Below, in pieces: positions 1-8,670 of a DNA stretch of 64,000 nt (within the stretch, counting starts at the first letter, position 1; the number at the start of each line of letters is the position of its first letter). This DNA is from Nitrospirales bacterium. Its GTDB lineage: Bacteria > Nitrospirota > Nitrospiria > Nitrospirales > UBA8639. The stretch covers positions 2,020,001 to 2,084,000 of the forward strand of contig JALDRJ010000002.1 in the NCBI GenBank assembly GCA_031315865.1, written 5' to 3'. The position numbers and the translations under genes were made by a program. The notes beneath the pieces are model-generated. The model ran no database searches, was not told the origin of the DNA, and saw only the letters and a program-made list of their open reading frames with translations.

Positions 1-239
1 ATCATCCGTATCACATGGGGGACTTAGTCAATATCGAGGTCAAAGACGGAGTGGGCAAAGTGCATATGGCCACTAGCCGTATTACCCTCTCGGGCGGTCG
101 TTTGAGCGTGCTTGATGAAAACGGCAGTGCCTTCATCATTCATACAAACCCGGATCTGTACTGTGACCAAGAGGATGAGCTGAACCCAGGATGTGCGGGG
201 GGATCACGCGACGCCTGTGGAATCATCAAGCCCCAATAG
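1..239 (+). CDS. sodC: Cu/Zn superoxide dismutase, C-terminal part (cut by window edge)
   Basis: Dismutates superoxide to hydrogen peroxide and oxygen, normally in the periplasm. Only the last 78 or so residues lie in the window; the reading frame is open to base 3. The visible part has the zinc-site signature HMGD (the family's H80 and D83), the copper ligand in AFIIHTN (H120), and GGSRDACGII, which holds the conserved substrate-guiding arginine and the second disulphide cysteine. The match to the family's C-terminal half is clear although the N-terminal copper histidines and signal peptide are outside. A c-type cytochrome gene follows 42 bases later on the same strand, so the two may be co-transcribed. 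Confidence 0.85.
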   Translation, partial: HPYHMGDLVNIEVKDGVGKVHMATSRITLSGGRLSVLDENGSAFIIHTNPDLYCDQEDELNPGCAGGSRDACGIIKPQ

Positions 240-281
240 AGTTGACGACGAGAGTTACCGGTAAAGAAGAAGGAGAGGATC

Positions 282-812
282 ATGCGGCTTAAATTTCTGG
301 CAATGAGTATCATAGTCTTTTCGATGATAACCAGCATCGAATTCGCTACGGCACAACATGGTGCACAAATGATGCGTCCCCGCGTACCGGATGACAAGCT
401 TGAGGAAGCGCGGGCACTGACGAGCCCCCTTCCACAATCAGAAGAAATCGTTGCGAAGGGAAAGGTCATCTATGAGGGAAAAGGAACCTGTGTGAATTGT
501 CATGGTGAGACCGGACATGGAGACGGACCTGGCGCTGCGAATCTCAATCCTCCCCCAAGAATTTTTCGCTCGCATGGGTTCTGGATGCATCGAACAGAGG
601 GTGAGATTTTTTGGGTGATTAAACATGGATCACCCGGTACAGCAATGATTCCGTTCGGCGGGTTGCTGACAGATGAGGAAATATGGGCGGTGATACAGTA
701 TGAACGCAGTTTCGCCGCCGGACATGGACGAGGTGGAGGAATGGGGCGTCATAAGGGAAGAGGGTCAAGAGGGAGGCATGGTGGTCGGGAAAGGCATTAT
801 GGAGGACGATAA
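282..812 (+). CDS. Secreted mono-haem cytochrome c with Gly/Arg/His-rich tail
   Basis: Exported electron carrier of unknown partner. The first 24 residues form a signal peptide ending FATAQ. One haem site CVNCH is at residues 70-74, and Met122 in GTAMIPF is a plausible sixth ligand, as in class I cytochromes c (cytochrome_CBB3/C family). After the haem domain, residues 147-176 are almost only Gly, Arg and His (start GHGRGGGMGR), which is unusual for a cytochrome. The ATG follows a good ribosome site (GGAGAGGATC). It lies just downstream of the superoxide dismutase gene, which suggests a periplasmic redox role, but no specific function can be assigned. Confidence 0.8.
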   Translation: MRLKFLAMSIIVFSMITSIEFATAQHGAQMMRPRVPDDKLEEARALTSPLPQSEEIVAKGKVIYEGKGTCVNCHGETGHGDGPGAANLNPPPRIFRSHGFWMHRTEGEIFWVIKHGSPGTAMIPFGGLLTDEEIWAVIQYERSFAAGHGRGGGMGRHKGRGSRGRHGGRERHYGGR

Positions 813-946
813 GGACACATGCTTTGGGTTCTTCTGTGGGAACGCCTGCCCCATCGTAAACTCTACATGCTAATGGAGAACTATTCTTCGACGAGTGGTT
901 CAAGGAAGCTCTTCTGTGAGTGCATTGGATGAGGTATTGCCCCTTA

Positions 947-3748
947 TTATTTACCTAATAGGGGGCGGAGATACCGTCCTGTCTGTGAGTGAGGGTGTTT
1001 AGCGATCTCTTCCGGCCTCCCTTCTGCCACGATCTGGCCCCCGCGTTCTCCGCCACCCGGCCCAAGGTCGATGATCCAGTCGGAACATTTCATGATATCG
1101 AGGTGATGTTCGACCAGGACGACGGTATTTCCTGCGTCAACCAGACGATTGAGAACCAACAGGAGCTTTTTGATGTCCTCTTGATGAAGGCCAGTCGTCG
1201 GCTCATCGAGAATGTAGAGCACGCCTCGAGCGTCAGAAGACCGGGTCTTCCCCTTTAATTGTCCGGTCAGTTCTGCGGCGATTTTGAGACGTTGGGATTC
1301 TCCTCCGGATAGACTCGTGGCGGGCTGTCCGAGACGCAAGTACCCGAGCCCTAATGTGGCCAAGAGTTCCAGTGGCGGGACCAATGCAGGCGCCAATTCC
1401 CCGAATTCGGCCAGGGCCTCTTCAATCGTCAGGTTCAGGACATCATGAATCGAGTAGCCACGTACGCGAATCGCTAAGACTTCAGGCTTGAATCGCCGGC
1501 CTTCACATTCTTCGCAGGTTACGTACAGATCATCGAAAAAATACATTTCAAGCTTTTCCTGGCCCTGTCCTTCGCAGCGTGAACATCGTCCGGCTCCGGT
1601 GTTGAAGGAAAAGTGAGCAGGGGTGAGCCCTTGGGCACGGGCTTCACGGTCTTGAGCGAACAGGGTGCGGAGAAGCTGAAAGGCTTTGATGTAGGTGATG
1701 GGGTTGGAGCGAGGGGTCTTTCCGATCGGGTCTTGATTGATGAGGCGCACGGTGTGGAGATGCTCGAGGCCCGAAATGGTCTCGTACGGTCCCACAGGAG
1801 GAGTTCCGACTTTGAAGGCCCGTGCCGCGGCTGCATAGAGAATATGTTCGACCAACGTACTTTTCCCTGATCCTGACACTCCTGTGACGCAGGTCAGCAG
1901 CCCTAAGGGGAATTGGACGGTCAATTTTTGTAGATTGTGTGCCTCAGCGCCCGTGATGGTGATGGCTTGTCCGCTCTTGGCGCGGCGTACTTGAGGAACC
2001 GGAATCGAGTCTTCTCCCCGGAGATAGCGAGCCGTGATGGCACGAGAATCTTTAAGGAACGCATCAACGGAGGCTGCGCACACGACCTGTCCGCCCTGCT
2101 GTCCGGATCCGGGTCCCATTTCCACGAGGTAATCCGCTTGCTGCATAACTTGCGAATCATGTTCGACCGTGATGACGGTGTTGCCGAGTCTGGCCAACTC
2201 TCGTAATAACGAGGCCAAAGCGGCAGTATCTTTGGGATGCAGGCCGATCGTGGGTTCGTCCAAGACATACAGCGTGCCCACGAGTTTGGCTCCAAGCTGT
2301 GTGGCCAAAGAGATGCGCTGAGCTTCCCCACCGGATAAGGTGCGCATTTCACGGTTGAGTGTGAGATAGTCCAAGCCAACTTGTAAAAGGAAGGAGAGCT
2401 TAGCGTCTAAGGTCTGAAGAAGGTCCTGGGCGATCTCGCGTTCAAAAGCCGTTGGTGAAAATGTCTGTAACCAATCGTAGACTCGTTGTATCGGCCATTG
2501 CGACACATCATGAATGTGCTGTCCTTGTATTCGGACCATCAACGCCTGAGGCCTAAGACGACTGCCTTGGCAGGTTGGACAGAGGGAAGGACTCCGGTAG
2601 CGGCTCAGGAAGACCCGAACATGCATCTTGTATCGTTTGCCTTCGAGATACTCGAAAAATTGGTGAATGCCTTCCATCTTTTTGTCACCTTCCCAGACGA
2701 TCCGTTTGGCTTCCGGTGACAATTGTGCGTAGGGGGTGGAAGTCGATAGTTTCCGTTTTTTAAATCCTTTCAAGAGTTCGTCCTGCCACCAACGGTTGGA
2801 CGGTTTCGTCCACGGTTCGATGGCTCCGTCCTGAAGAGATGTTGTCTGGTCAGGGATGATTAAGGCTTCGTCGTAGCCCAAGATGTTGCCGAATCCTTTG
2901 CATTCAGGACAGGCACCCAGGACATGATTGAATGAAAAGTGGACCGGCCTGACAGCGTCGAAGGTTCGATGGCACTGTGGGCATCGTAATGACGTGCAAT
3001 ACTCCAATAGGTCTTTCCCGACGATTTGCACAGAGGCCAAGCCCTGCCCTTCCCGAAAGGCCGTCTCGAGGCTCTCGACGAGTTGAGACCGATTGTCATC
3101 CCGGAGAACCAGCCGATCGACGATGACCTGTATCGTCGCTTGCGAGAAATTTTTGGGTACATGATCTTTGTCAAGATTGTAGGTTTGCCCATTGTCGAGA
3201 AGACGAAGATACCCGCGCTTCAGTAATGATGAGATAAATTCCTGAAGATGCGTGGGCTTGGGGGCCGGAACGGGAAAAAGAATGAGTGCCCGGTCGTGAG
3301 AGAATGTTTCGAGCAGCGCGTCGGCCACGGTTCCCGGCTGGTGAGCTTTTGCTTCTTTGTGGCAGTCAGGGCAGATATGGTGACCGATTTTGGCGAACAA
3401 AAGGCGTAGATAATCGGAAATTTCACTCGCAGTTCCGACGGTCGAGCGCGACGTGCGAACAGGATTTTTCTGTTCAAGGGCAATGGCGGGACGAATATTC
3501 TGCAGTTGGTCCACGTCAGGCCGCGTGACGCGTTCCAGAAACATTCGGGTATAGGAGGAGAGCGATTCAATGTACCGCCACTGGCCTTCGGCAAAGATCG
3601 TATCAAAGGCCAGAGAGGACTTTCCCGATCCGGATACGCCGGTGATGACCGTCAGCGCATTGTGCGGAATCTGGAGCGAAACATTTTTGAGGTTATTTTG
3701 TCGCGCGCCTTCGATGACAAGATCGCGGTTGTGTTTGGTCTTTTTCAT
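947..3748 (-). CDS. uvrA: Excinuclease ABC subunit A (UvrA)
   Basis: Damage-recognition ATPase of nucleotide excision repair; it loads UvrB on lesions. The protein has 933 residues, near the usual 940. It has two ABC modules: Walker [13 protein letters not shown] near residue 40 and [11 protein letters not shown] near 620, with signatures [12 protein letters not shown] and [12 protein letters not shown]. Zinc-binding cysteine pairs are visible (CPDC, CPQC...CPEC, CPTC, and CSRC...CEEC in the second half). The first ABC module differs somewhat from textbook UvrA around the CPTCQG segment, so a second, paralogous UvrA elsewhere in the genome is possible. It is transcribed alone, with no obvious ribosome site before the ATG. 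Confidence 0.9.
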   Translation of the reverse strand: MKKTKHNRDLVIEGARQNNLKNVSLQIPHNALTVITGVSGSGKSSLAFDTIFAEGQWRYIESLSSYTRMFLERVTRPDVDQLQNIRPAIALEQKNPVRTSRSTVGTASEISDYLRLLFAKIGHHICPDCHKEAKAHQPGTVADALLETFSHDRALILFPVPAPKPTHLQEFISSLLKRGYLRLLDNGQTYNLDKDHVPKNFSQATIQVIVDRLVLRDDNRSQLVESLETAFREGQGLASVQIVGKDLLEYCTSLRCPQCHRTFDAVRPVHFSFNHVLGACPECKGFGNILGYDEALIIPDQTTSLQDGAIEPWTKPSNRWWQDELLKGFKKRKLSTSTPYAQLSPEAKRIVWEGDKKMEGIHQFFEYLEGKRYKMHVRVFLSRYRSPSLCPTCQGSRLRPQALMVRIQGQHIHDVSQWPIQRVYDWLQTFSPTAFEREIAQDLLQTLDAKLSFLLQVGLDYLTLNREMRTLSGGEAQRISLATQLGAKLVGTLYVLDEPTIGLHPKDTAALASLLRELARLGNTVITVEHDSQVMQQADYLVEMGPGSGQQGGQVVCAASVDAFLKDSRAITARYLRGEDSIPVPQVRRAKSGQAITITGAEAHNLQKLTVQFPLGLLTCVTGVSGSGKSTLVEHILYAAAARAFKVGTPPVGPYETISGLEHLHTVRLINQDPIGKTPRSNPITYIKAFQLLRTLFAQDREARAQGLTPAHFSFNTGAGRCSRCEGQGQEKLEMYFFDDLYVTCEECEGRRFKPEVLAIRVRGYSIHDVLNLTIEEALAEFGELAPALVPPLELLATLGLGYLRLGQPATSLSGGESQRLKIAAELTGQLKGKTRSSDARGVLYILDEPTTGLHQEDIKKLLLVLNRLVDAGNTVVLVEHHLDIMKCSDWIIDLGPGGGERGGQIVAEGRPEEIAKHPHSQTGRYLRPLLGK

Positions 3749-3910
3749 GACGATTGCCCAAAGTGAGCAACTCTAACAGCTTGGAGGCGGCCTCGCCACT
3801 TATGTTGAGGCAGTGACAAGCGTAAGATGGTGGACGGAGAAAAATATCAAGCGGGTAGCGAAACGCGTAGTAAGCCAGAAGCAGACGGGTACGGGGAAGA
3901 TGGAGAGGGG

Positions 3911-4288
3911 CTAACTTAATCGCCCCAGTGCATCACCAGCCCAAACGGCTCCGAGGCCGACGATGAGATGGAGGCCAATACTGAGAACGGCCCGGTGAAA
4001 TTCAGCGTCCCGTAAGAGTGAGAGGGTTTCGTACCCAAACGTGGAATACGTCGTGAATCCTCCAAGGACGCCAATGAAAAGAAACAATCGGAATTCATTC
4101 CCGAAGAGTTGTCGTGTGTCAGCCACGCCATTGAGCAGGCCGATCACGAAACATCCGATGACATTCACGACGAGCGTGCCGAATGGAAACCCGACGATGG
4201 GACTGAAGCGTTGAACGAATCCCGAAAGAAGAAAACGACCGATGGACCCAACCATTCCACCGAGCCCCACTAAAAGTATTTGAGTCAT
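3911..4288 (-). CDS. crcB: Fluoride ion channel CrcB/Fluc
   Basis: Small inner-membrane channel that lets fluoride out of the cell. The 125-residue protein has four hydrophobic segments. It also has the family signature GGFTTYSTF (residues about 75-83), which includes the central sodium-binding loop and the phenylalanine box, and the conserved GRFLLSG and NVIGCF motifs. Fluc works as an antiparallel dimer, so one gene is enough. The start is the ATG that gives the usual MxxxLLVGLGG beginning, although the upstream ribosome site is poor. I looked for a fluoride riboswitch in the preceding bases and saw none. Confidence 0.9.
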   Translation of the reverse strand: MTQILLVGLGGMVGSIGRFLLSGFVQRFSPIVGFPFGTLVVNVIGCFVIGLLNGVADTRQLFGNEFRLFLFIGVLGGFTTYSTFGYETLSLLRDAEFHRAVLSIGLHLIVGLGAVWAGDALGRLS

Positions 4289-4613
4289 AACACGGAGGAA
4301 AGGTACGAGACGATAAAGGTTCTTTTGCGCACAGTCTCCAACAACGCTTTAAGGTTCCTGTCGCGGCAATGCCAACTTTTAGATAGATATTAGCAGAAAA
4401 TCAAGGAATTCTCCTATTTTTGTATTGTCTTCAACGAGGCCCACCGTTTCAATATGAGTGAGCTGGGAGGGGATAAACGGGATGAAGGCAAATGGAGTAA
4501 CCCACTGTCATGTTTACCGGAAGATATCAGATGTCATATCGAGGCTTAAAAATTCGGTAGCGTTTCGATGAGTGTCCGAAAAGTAGACAAGCCAGCTATA
4601 GAAACGGCCCCAC
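4289..4613. other. Intergenic stretch, nothing recognised
   Basis: About 325 bases between two minus-strand genes. It must hold the promoter of crcB and any terminator of the exported STN-domain protein, but I saw no convincing -35/-10 pair, hairpin or riboswitch, and no small open frame with a ribosome site. Confidence 0.4.
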
Positions 4614-5162
4614 TCACTTCACGCCATTTTGCTCCTGCATACTCAAGATGAGCTCGCGCATTTCGGGTGGAGTATCGTTAAGCAATTCCTCATCTGTCAG
4701 GTACGTTTTTTCATCAGCAAATTCTTGTCCCGTCATATCTTCAAGATCTTGATCGGAATCATTTCTCTCCAGTTTGTTGGAAATAATCTGGACGTTAGTG
4801 TCAACAGGATGCGCCTCCGCTTCGCTCGTTCGACGTGAAACAATCATCACGGTCCGTACCGCACCTGAGGCGGGGTCCTTGCTCAGACCATAGTTCCATC
4901 CATTCAAGAGGCGATCGAGGCCTTGTTCAAGAGGCATATCAGTAAAGGCTTCAGAGATCACGGCATTGCGATAATCCAACGCATTCATAATAGCAATGTC
5001 GATACCTGCTTCCCATCCGATCTGCTCCATGACTCTCGCAAGTGAAGCATCCTCCAGGTTTACACTAAGATCATGACCACTTACTCTAACTTCAGCATGA
5101 CAATCGAACGTAAAAAGCAGCCACATCCCAACGGCTACCCAAATAGAGACTGTTTTATTCAT
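4614..5162 (-). CDS. Exported protein with secretin/TonB short N-terminal (STN)-like domain
   Basis: Function unknown. The 182-residue protein starts with a signal peptide (ends near FDCHA). Residues 25-110 resemble the STN domain found before secretins and TonB-dependent receptors: a V-L-E-x-I pattern (ASLARVMEQIGWEAGIDI), then EAFTDMPLEQGLDRLLNG and YGL. The rest is acidic and probably unstructured, with no second domain. Stand-alone proteins of this kind may act as periplasmic adaptors; this is inference. The start is set by a strong ribosome site (GAGGGAG, 7 bases before ATG). Confidence 0.6.
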   Translation of the reverse strand: MNKTVSIWVAVGMWLLFTFDCHAEVRVSGHDLSVNLEDASLARVMEQIGWEAGIDIAIMNALDYRNAVISEAFTDMPLEQGLDRLLNGWNYGLSKDPASGAVRTVMIVSRRTSEAEAHPVDTNVQIISNKLERNDSDQDLEDMTGQEFADEKTYLTDEELLNDTPPEMRELILSMQEQNGVK

Positions 5163-5232
5163 ACGTCTGCTCCCTCACGGGTTACGCTAATGTAGCGTGA
5201 AGAAGAATTGTTTGACGATCGTTATTGTGCTA

Positions 5233-5273
5233 TGCCTCCTTCCACCACGCTTGCTGTGGGGTGGAAGGAGGCA
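5233..5273 (-). terminator. Perfect 14-bp hairpin after the gene ending at 5285
   Basis: The arms tgcctccttccacc (5233-5246) and ggtggaaggaggca (5260-5273) are exact reverse complements around a 13-base loop. The hairpin lies 12 bases after the stop codon of the minus-strand exported protein, which fits a transcription terminator. No clear run of T follows on either strand, so it may be mainly an RNA-stabilising hairpin. Confidence 0.6.
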
Positions 5274-5284
5274 ATCCCGATCAC

Positions 5285-5809
5285 TTAGTTTGTTTCATAC
5301 ACGGAATAGGACACTACCGAGAACGATGGTACACCGGCAATTCTTTGGGGCAGACTACACAACACGTTGTAGATCCCCCCGCCTCCGGTATAACTAATGC
5401 TTGGGATAAACACATCACTGTTTCCACCAAAAAACTCGTCGCTATTCCCTGATTTGCTCGTGACATAACTTCCGTTCAACCCCCGAACATACGCAGTGCA
5501 AGAAATCGTGGCTGAGTTACTTTGATCTTTCACATCGACGATCACATACGTCAGTTTTCCACCTGATAACGTGTACGGAACCGGACAATATACTGTCGCA
5601 GACTGCGAGGCACTATCGTTGTACACGCCCTGTGAACTATACCGCACGTTATTAGACGCTGTGGGATTGTAGGGTTGACACATTGTTCCCGGGTACGTCG
5701 TGGTCTTTGTTTCGGCCTGAGCAGAGCCAGTACCGACCACTCCGACGAACATCATCACTCCCATCAATGAATACAGCATTGTTCTCATTGGGTTGCTACA
5801 TACTTTCAT
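5285..5809 (-). CDS. Small exported protein, function unknown
   Basis: 174 residues with a signal peptide (hydrophobic MLYSLMGVMMFVGVVG, cleavage near AQA). The mature part is rich in Ser, Thr, Tyr, Asn and Val with four cysteines in the order C-C-C-C (MCQPYNP, VYCPVPY, ISCTAYV, VLCSLPQ), likely two disulphides in a beta-sandwich. I do not recognise a named family. It has an AAGGAATTAAGG ribosome region before the ATG and a strong hairpin right after the stop, so it is probably a single-gene transcript. Confidence 0.65.
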   Translation of the reverse strand: MKVCSNPMRTMLYSLMGVMMFVGVVGTGSAQAETKTTTYPGTMCQPYNPTASNNVRYSSQGVYNDSASQSATVYCPVPYTLSGGKLTYVIVDVKDQSNSATISCTAYVRGLNGSYVTSKSGNSDEFFGGNSDVFIPSISYTGGGGIYNVLCSLPQRIAGVPSFSVVSYSVYETN

Positions 5810-6502
5810 ACCTTAATTCCTTTCTTTTACCATCAACCCATATGAGGTTGAGGCATTAGATTGTTGTTTGACTGTTTTGCTCTTTTGCGGAACCGTGTAT
5901 CACACGTTGCATGTGATAAGCACAGAATGTGCCGAACCATGAACGTCGCCAATCGGGGAAGCTCATGAAATGAAATCTCTCTTTTTATTAGAGGAAGTTG
6001 GGAGCAGAACGAAGGAGGTGATGGAGCCAGATAGGCGTATGAGCATGAAGTCAATAATGAATCTGATTCGATACATTGCGTATCGATAAAGATACTATCA
6101 GTGCAATTGCCGCGACGGCTGTGAATTATATTGCCGCCAAGTCCATCGTCAGTGGTCGATAATATGCTTATTAACGTTTAATGAAGAGAAGAAAAGGAGT
6201 GTATCGGCATGTGGCCGTTATTACACAGGTCATGGGGCCGGATGTGTCTCGGAATGGGAGTCTTTTTCGCCCTGATGATTGGGACAGGGATTTAAGAGGC
6301 AAAGCCCGCTGTTACCACTCTGCCTGGGCTCGTAGAATCAGCAACTCCCAACCATATCAATTCTCAAATTCTCAGGATCTCTCTTTAATCATATCGGGAG
6401 ACATGAATTCTTCTCTGCACAGGAATGACGGAGCACTGCTCTTGTCACACAACTTGATGAGTTCGATGATTTTTAATTAGGCGATATGCGGAGACACAAT
6501 AA
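5810..6502. other. Long intergenic region with one possible tiny ORF
   Basis: Nearly 700 bases between two minus-strand genes. Apart from the 28-codon frame at 6209-6295, listed separately, I found only AT-rich stretches and a GGAGG followed too closely by an ATG at 6021. No RNA gene or repeat recognised. Confidence 0.4.
6209..6295 (+). CDS. Possible 28-residue membrane peptide or broken exported protein
   Basis: An ATG at 6209 stands 9 bases after AAGGAG. The frame begins with a basic stretch then a hydrophobic core (MCLGMGVFFALMIGTGI), like a signal peptide or single membrane helix, and stops with TAA. If the stop is ignored the same frame continues for 30 more codons to a second stop at 6388. 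It could be a small membrane protein, or the start of a degraded exported protein. No family match can be claimed. Confidence 0.25.
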   Translation: MWPLLHRSWGRMCLGMGVFFALMIGTGI

Positions 6503-7336
6503 TCAACCTTTGGCGATGGTCTTGCGTCGAGATTTGCTCTTGGATTTTGGTGACTTAGTCTTTGATGGTTTGGCTTGAATCCATCGGTTCATGGGGTCAT
6601 CCGCCCCCAAATTCCAAAATGCGATGCCCCCAAGCAGGCCAGCCGTGTTCGGAACGAGCGTGACCTTTTCAGGCAGGGTGAGTGTCACTTTTTTGCTGTT
6701 TCCACCGCCGATATAGAGGTGGTCAAAATTCAGGACAAGGTCCAGGGTTTCTATGGCCTTCTCGAGCCGCTTGTTCCATTTTTTTTTGCCAATTTTTTTG
6801 AGTGTTTCTTCGCCCAGTTGCTCTTCATAGGTTTCGCCGTCCCGAAACGGGTGATGCCCCAACTCTAAATTTGGGACTAATTTGCCATCGACAAACAGGG
6901 CCGATCCGAATCCGGTTCCTAACGTAATGACCAACTCGATATCTTTCCCACGAATGGCGCCAAAGCCCTGGACATCGGCGTCATTGGCGGCTCTCACAGG
7001 CCTTTGTAATTTGGTCGTGAGCGCACTGACCAGATTAAACCCTTTCCACAGGGCATTGCCGAGGTTGGGGGCCGTGTAGACGATGCCATGACGAATCACG
7101 CCGGGGAAGCCCACGGAAACCCGGTCGAATTCACCTTGTCCCTTCGCCAGTTCGACGATAGTCTTGGTTACCGCTGACGGACTTGCCGGTTTGGGCGTGG
7201 GAATGCGTCCCCGCTCGGTCAGGGGGCTTCCTTTTTCATCCAGAACGATGGCTTTGATGCCTGTGCCTCCGACATCAACCGCGAGGGTTTTCATCGTTCT
7301 TCTATCGTGTTTTCGTGTCTGACGGGTAGTGGCCAT
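6503..7336 (-). CDS. ppgK: Polyphosphate glucokinase (ROK family)
   Basis: Phosphorylates glucose using polyphosphate (often ATP too), giving glucose 6-phosphate in the cytoplasm. The 277-residue protein has the ROK phosphate-binding start (LAVDVGGTGIKAIVLD), the AANDADVQGFGA and TLGTGFGSALFVDG sugar-binding motifs, and the polyphosphate glucokinase signature LELGHHPFR. The C-terminal 25 residues are a Lys/Ser/Arg-rich tail that could bind polyphosphate. The start at 7336 is chosen for its AGGAGA ribosome site; it overlaps the end of the deaminase gene by 35 bases, so the two are translationally linked. A start at 7294 is possible. Confidence 0.88.
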   Translation of the reverse strand: MATTRQTRKHDRRTMKTLAVDVGGTGIKAIVLDEKGSPLTERGRIPTPKPASPSAVTKTIVELAKGQGEFDRVSVGFPGVIRHGIVYTAPNLGNALWKGFNLVSALTTKLQRPVRAANDADVQGFGAIRGKDIELVITLGTGFGSALFVDGKLVPNLELGHHPFRDGETYEEQLGEETLKKIGKKKWNKRLEKAIETLDLVLNFDHLYIGGGNSKKVTLTLPEKVTLVPNTAGLLGGIAFWNLGADDPMNRWIQAKPSKTKSPKSKSKSRRKTIAKG

Positions 7337-7952
7337 GATCATTCTCCTGTTGAGTGCCTTGCCGACCGTTGTAAATAATACCGCCAGCCTTTGCATACTC
7401 CTCTAATATCTGAGCAGCTTGCTTGCGGCCAATATCCTGCGTGACCGAGATTCCTCGTCCTTGAAGCGTATCGATCCAGTTCACCGGTTTGTCACCTTCA
7501 TCAAATCCGATAGCCCGCGCATCTTCGTCCCGCGCCCCGCACACGACTGCGCGTATGCCGGACCAGGGTATCGCACCGAGACACATGGCACAAGGTGCGG
7601 TACTCGTGACGAGTTCGTATTGCCAACGATCATCCGCGCCGAGGTCATGATGCCCCACTGTCTGCTGCGCGAGGGTTATGGCCACGATCTCAGCGTGGGC
7701 AATCGAGGCTCGTGTGGACGTGACGAGGTTCACGCCAGCGGATATGAGAGTATGGGTTGAGCGCTCAAACACTCCTGCCGCAAACGGTCCTCCTGTCTGG
7801 TATTTCACGTTGAGTTGGGCAAGGTCAAGAATCATGTTCATCCGATCAGCCATGGTTTCATGAATCCCAGGGGATTCGCGAAGGTACGCAGGCAGCCAAG
7901 GGGGCAGTTGAAGAACATAAGAAGGAAAAGTTTCAAGCGGTTTGTGATTCAT
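7302..7952 (-). CDS. Nucleoside/guanine deaminase-type zinc enzyme
   Basis: Member of the cytidine/deoxycytidylate deaminase superfamily. The zinc site is complete: HAE in ASIAHAEIVAI (histidine plus catalytic glutamate) and PCAMC (two cysteine ligands) in TSTAPCAMCLGAIPWSG. The length of 216 residues and the GAIPWSGIRAVVCG sequence are closer to guanine deaminase/tRNA-adenosine deaminase relatives than to cytidine deaminase. The first 45 residues form an extra N-terminal segment. The substrate cannot be fixed from sequence. The gene overlaps the following ppgK. Confidence 0.75.
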   Translation of the reverse strand: MNHKPLETFPSYVLQLPPWLPAYLRESPGIHETMADRMNMILDLAQLNVKYQTGGPFAAGVFERSTHTLISAGVNLVTSTRASIAHAEIVAITLAQQTVGHHDLGADDRWQYELVTSTAPCAMCLGAIPWSGIRAVVCGARDEDARAIGFDEGDKPVNWIDTLQGRGISVTQDIGRKQAAQILEEYAKAGGIIYNGRQGTQQENDHGHYPSDTKTR

Positions 7953-8098
7953 AGGCAGAGAGACAAGTTCTGGTGAGACGTCCTACCGGCAGATCGGAGG
8001 TTTCGAGGAACAGCGTACAATACTGTAAGAACGTTGAAAAGAGCCTGGGCCGATAACGATGAGGTCACGATGAGGATAGGTGGTTACATGGAAAAAGA

Positions 8099-8134
8099 AT
8101 CGGGCTACTCATATCCATGTATGAGCAGCCCGAT
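8099..8134. repeat. Inverted repeat, 8 + 6 bp arms
   Basis: Arms atcgggct + ctcata (8099-8106, 8108-8113) pair with tatgag + agcccgat (8120-8125, 8127-8134), with one mismatch and a 6-base loop. The stem is strong, but no run of T follows on either strand, so it is more likely an operator or RNA stem than an intrinsic terminator. Confidence 0.6.
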
Positions 8135-8346
8135 TGTGGCGTTTATGACGCCGTCTATGAGGTACCTCCATATGTCTTCTACCCATTTGTGGTTAGACAC
8201 GGAGTCGTTCATTTTTTGTGATGGCCGGTTGATCGGTCTATATGAAGTGCCTTTCCATCGTGAACAACGGTATTGCCTTCACTGACCTATCCCTTATGAA
8301 AAGCGTGAAGTGGAATTCTTCCTCGTGCGATCCGGCACGATCTTTT

Positions 8347-8454
8347 TCAGAGGATAGGGACTTCAACTCGGCAAAAATGAAAACCCCGGTGCGGTAGGGA
8401 GGTGATCATGACCACAAACGGGGCTAAATGGCCAGGTGGAGTAGCGTCATCCAT
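8347..8454 (-). CDS. Possible 35-residue peptide with ideal ribosome site
   Basis: ATG at 8454 follows AAAAAAGGAGGT with 6 bases between. The frame gives MDDATPPGHLAPF and ends after 35 codons. It runs opposite to another short frame that also has an ideal ribosome site, because the region carries GGGAGGT and its complement ACCTCC. One or both may be accidental products of an RNA structure. Confidence 0.2.
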   Translation of the reverse strand: MDDATPPGHLAPFVVMITSLPHRGFHFCRVEVPIL

Positions 8455-8470
8455 GGGAGACCTCCTTTTT
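8384..8470 (+). ncRNA. Candidate structured RNA element
   Basis: CCCCG (8384-8388) can pair with CGGGG (8419-8423), and GGAGGT (8398-8403) with ACCTCC (8460-8465), an interleaved A-B-A'-B' arrangement. A run of six T (8465-8470) follows directly. GGAGGT is also the ribosome site of the short frame at 8408, so folding would hide it. I do not recognise a known riboswitch; the function is inferred only from the pairing. Confidence 0.25.
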
Positions 8471-8482
8471 TATGGCGGTTGA
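8408..8482 (+). CDS. Possible 24-residue peptide with ideal ribosome site
   Basis: ATG at 8408 follows GGGAGGTGATC. The peptide begins MTTNGAKWPGG and ends LLFYGG. It is rich in glycine and has no hydrophobic helix. It could be a leader peptide whose translation controls folding of the surrounding RNA, or an artefact of that structure. No downstream gene within 180 bases. Confidence 0.3.
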   Translation: MTTNGAKWPGGVASSMGDLLFYGG

Positions 8483-8670
8483 AAGGCCTCAAGGGATCAT
8501 CGCTTTCATGCTCTGTCCTTATGACCTTTCTTCAGCGAAACATTGCTAATGCTACGCCTATCTTTAATAGATGTCAACAAGATAAATTATCAAATCTTCG
8601 AATCGTTTTCGGCTCCATGTGATCATGCTTCATGATGAGTCCGTTCCGATGGAATCCGATGGAGTAAGGA

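Larger units (their letters stand above)
7953..8670. other. Long intergenic region with structured elements
   Basis: About 720 bases between divergent genes. It holds a perfect hairpin (8099-8134), a GC-rich element with interleaved complementary blocks and short frames on both strands (8347-8482), and a weak 83-codon frame that I do not accept. Promoters of both flanking genes must lie here. Confidence 0.45.

Noticed and set aside
4289-4440. Fluoride riboswitch before crcB
   Set aside because: The conserved crcB-motif segments are not visible in the leader.
6181-6480. 99-codon open frame on the plus strand
   Set aside because: No ribosome site before its ATG; the frame at 6209 has a better start and a signal-like sequence.
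8034-8285. 83-codon open frame on the plus strand
   Set aside because: Rich in Met, Ser and Tyr with no domain, poor ribosome site, and it crosses a perfect hairpin; looks like chance.
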